Positions 61,975 to 64,000 of a stretch of DNA of 64,000 nt are shown here, in pieces. The notes below the pieces were generated by a model that made no database searches, was not told where the DNA came from, and saw only the letters and a list, made by a program, of their open reading frames with translations. Position 1 is the stretch's first letter. The number at the start of each line of letters is the position of its first letter. The position numbers were made by a program, and so were the translations under genes. Source of the DNA: Phycisphaerales bacterium (GTDB lineage Bacteria; Planctomycetota; Phycisphaerae; Phycisphaerales; SM1A02); NCBI GenBank assembly GCA_022446795.1, contig JAKVBX010000015.1:84855-148854 (forward strand), written 5' to 3'.

Positions 61975-63179
61975 GCCTTGGCCTTCCTGGTGATCGCACC
62001 CTCCAGCAGCCCCGACGCGACGCTCCACTCGGGGCGTGGTCGGTTGGCCCAGCCCAGCAGTCCGGTAGCCGACTCGTCAGCCTGGAGGCGGGCGAGGGGA
62101 TCACCGGCCTGGCCAGGCAAGCGGATGGCCTGCACGATGTGACGGCACAGCCAGCTCTGGCGGGATTCGCCGCCGACGAAGATGGAACGCCCGATCGACC
62201 GTTGTGGGAAGAGTCCCTTGTGGTATCGCAGGCACAGCGAGATCTCGTCGACGAGGGTCTCGAGGAGTTCGGACAGGTCGATGGCGGTCGTGGGTGCTTG
62301 AGCACCAGTGACGTTTCCGGAGATCCCCGGGGCGTCCTGGCCGACTCGTCGCTCGAGCGGTTCGGTGGCCTGGCGGATGGCGGCGTCCAGGATGGCCATG
62401 CCGCTGGTGTCCTGCTGCGACCGGTCAGGCATGGCGTCGGCTTCGGGGGCCGTGATGGCCAGTCGATGCGCCCGTGCCGCGGAGAGATCACAGTTCAGGG
62501 ATCGCGATATGGATCGGTCAAAGTGCCACCCACCGACGGGAATGCGGCGGGCGAACACCACCTGCTTGCCGTGCGTGATGCAGACCGTCGTGCCGCCGTA
62601 GCCCAGGTCGACGTACAGCGTGGCCATGTCGGTATCCGAAGCGCGTCGGTTGATGTGATTGAACGCGGCGGCCAGCATGACTGGTTGCGTGTGAACGCCG
62701 ACGATGTCGAGCCGGAGTCCGTGCAGCATCTCGACGTGTTGCATGACCATGTCGCGTGGAAGCGCCAGGCAGATGATCTCGGATTGCGGCTTGCCATTCC
62801 GGTGGATATCGGTGACATCCAGCCAGCGCACCATCTGCTCCGAGTCTCCCGCCTGGAGCTTGGTGTGGATGGCCAGTTCCGGCTCGCGGGACTCGGCCGC
62901 ATCAAGCTGCATGTGCTGAATCGTCGTGGCACACCCCGGCATGGCGACGACCACGCGACGACCACGGAAGGGACCCTCGTGCAGCACGCGGGGCAGTTCG
63001 TCAGCCAGGTAGGCCAGCCGACGGATCGGGTCTTCCCCGTATTCATCGGGGATGGGAATCTCGTCTGCCGCCATGATCTGACGACCATCGGAACCGCCAC
63101 GCTGCAGAAGCCTGGCAGCCGAGAACCCGAGGTCGATGGCGATCGGTCGGCCGGTGGGCCGACCCAGTTGGAGCCGCAT
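61971..63179 (-). CDS. pilM: PilM actin-like type IV pilus assembly protein
   Basis: PilM is a cytoplasmic actin-like ATP-binding protein that recruits PilN. The 402-residue product starts at ATG 63177-63179 with GGAGGAG five bases upstream. It has the phosphate-1 motif IAIDLGFSAARLL, VVVAMPGCATTIQ, and phosphate-2 YVDLGYGGTTVCITHGKQVV, with VGGWHFDRSI-type segments and a C-terminal FVGGESRQSWLC. It is the first gene of the operon pilM-pilN-pilO-pilP-like-gspE. ATP binding is expected but not shown. Confidence 0.9.
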   Translation of the reverse strand: MRLQLGRPTGRPIAIDLGFSAARLLQRGGSDGRQIMAADEIPIPDEYGEDPIRRLAYLADELPRVLHEGPFRGRRVVVAMPGCATTIQHMQLDAAESREPELAIHTKLQAGDSEQMVRWLDVTDIHRNGKPQSEIICLALPRDMVMQHVEMLHGLRLDIVGVHTQPVMLAAAFNHINRRASDTDMATLYVDLGYGGTTVCITHGKQVVFARRIPVGGWHFDRSISRSLNCDLSAARAHRLAITAPEADAMPDRSQQDTSGMAILDAAIRQATEPLERRVGQDAPGISGNVTGAQAPTTAIDLSELLETLVDEISLCLRYHKGLFPQRSIGRSIFVGGESRQSWLCRHIVQAIRLPGQAGDPLARLQADESATGLLGWANRPRPEWSVASGLLEGAITRKAKA

Positions 63180-63360
63180 GGGCGCTCCTCCAGCGAAGGT
63201 GAGAGACGAGCGGGGAGACAGGAAAGGGGTCGGCGATGACAACTCACGGCTGAAGTCTCCCCTTTCAGGGGATCGCTCAAGCAGCGCTCATGACGCGGGC
63301 TGGGGGGGCTGATCGGGTCGCGCGGCCGGAAATATCAGGCTGGTCGCAGGCCGGGAGACC

Positions 63361-63990
63361 TCACCCGGGGATCCCGGAAACCACCTTCTCGACGGCGTCG
63401 CCCAGGGCGGCCAATCCAGCTTGGAGATCCCACTGCTGGTCTTGTCGGTCCCCGGTGGTGTTGCTCATGGCCCTGATTTCCAGTGCCGGCAGGCCGAGCC
63501 GTCGAGCGGCATGGACCACGGCAGCGCCCTCCATCGCCTCGGCTGCTGCGCCGGTCTGGCGGGCGATCAACTGGGCACGGGCCGTGGTGCCGGAGCACGT
63601 GGCCACGGTGGCGATGGGTGCGGTCGGGAAATCGCTTCGGCAGGACTCCAGCAGGACCGGGTCCACGGGCACTCGATTCCCGGGAAAGTCACCCAACGGG
63701 AATCCCAATCCAGTCATGTCCTGGAATCCCCCCGGGGTCTCGATGCCCTCCTCGGCATACACGCACGAGTCGGCCAGGAGAGTGTCACCAATACGAAGGT
63801 CGGCGCCCGGGAGAATGCCCGCGACGCCCGCACTGATGACGGCGGTCACGCCAGGGTTGCGGAGAATGGCCTCGGTGGCTGCGGCCGCGGCATTGACACG
63901 GCCGATGCCACCGACCACGACCATGACATGGCCTGGCATGGCCAGGGCCTTCGCCTCGGCCTCGACAGCGGTGACGACCAGGACCGTCAT
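63361..63990 (-). CDS. mqnB: futalosine hydrolase MqnB
   Basis: MqnB removes adenine or hypoxanthine from (amino)futalosine, giving the dehypoxanthinyl product used by the cyclising radical SAM enzyme MqnC in menaquinone synthesis. The 209-residue protein is a nucleosidase-like fold with VVTAVEAEAKAL, VVVGGIGRVNAAAAA, VISAGVAGILPGADLRIGDT and AAAEAMEGAAVVHAARRLG (the catalytic Glu-rich EGAA). Length matches MqnB. 5'-methylthioadenosine nucleosidase is the main alternative; the family spelling and the presence of mqnE in this window favour MqnB. The window ends just before its ribosome site. Confidence 0.9.
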   Translation of the reverse strand: MTVLVVTAVEAEAKALAMPGHVMVVVGGIGRVNAAAAATEAILRNPGVTAVISAGVAGILPGADLRIGDTLLADSCVYAEEGIETPGGFQDMTGLGFPLGDFPGNRVPVDPVLLESCRSDFPTAPIATVATCSGTTARAQLIARQTGAAAEAMEGAAVVHAARRLGLPALEIRAMSNTTGDRQDQQWDLQAGLAALGDAVEKVVSGIPG

Positions 63991-64000
63991 GGAGATGCCA

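Overview
This 64 kb window is GC-rich and almost fully coding, on both strands. The gene families suggest a planctomycete, most likely class Phycisphaerae (inference): two secreted proteins end in paired dockerin-like 'DxNGDG' tails, there is a prepilin-like protein with an H/DG-type secretion signature, menaquinone is made by the futalosine route (mqnE and mqnB), a very long FliD carries repeated Flagellin_IN motifs, and SecE is enlarged. I see no phage, insertion sequence or CRISPR array.

Layout. 1-3.6 kb: the end of a molybdopterin oxidoreductase, a dockerin-tailed lipoprotein, mobA, and small secreted or hypothetical genes. 3.7-10.9 kb: a coiled-coil/Wzz-like membrane protein, mqnE, a VanZ-zinc ribbon-MurJ fusion, and parA. 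10.9-16.2 kb: recO, an HDOD-GGDEF regulator, an M16 peptidase and lpdA. 16.5-24.5 kb: a metallophosphoesterase, yidC, mnmE, a hotdog thioesterase, dciA, a lone ABC ATPase, then an AT-rich gap with a perfect parS site directly before parB. This looks like a remnant of the ancestral replication-origin neighbourhood. 24.5-28.2 kb: fliD and fliS. 28.2-34.7 kb: fcl, cysS, a 48-residue lipoprotein, coaE, rho and a prepilin-like gene. 34.8-37.9 kb: tRNA-Thr, tuf, rpmG, tRNA-Trp, secE, nusG. This is the classic translation/secretion cluster, but it is not followed by the expected rplKAJL genes.

38-57.9 kb: an outer-membrane-like protein, a MoxR ATPase, an unknown secreted protein coupled to gmk, der, a metzincin protease with calcium-binding repeats, an HD protein, a UrtA-like binding lipoprotein overlapping a WspA-like chemoreceptor, a PSP1/RicT protein, a signal peptidase I with a large insertion, a secreted unknown, a nitroreductase and a DUF456 protein. 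58-64 kb: a minus-strand pilM-pilN-pilO-(PilP/GspC-like)-gspE operon with four-base overlaps, preceded by mqnB.

The genes fall into a few linked themes: chromosome segregation (parA, parB/parS, dciA), membrane insertion and secretion (yidC, secE, lepB, the pil/gsp genes), envelope building (MurJ fusion, Wzz-like protein), motility and sensing (fliD/fliS, chemoreceptor, GGDEF), and core translation and transcription (tuf, rpmG, nusG, rho, cysS, der). All names come from reading protein motifs by eye; no database search was run. Start codons were chosen from Shine-Dalgarno spacing and family alignment and are less certain than the stops.
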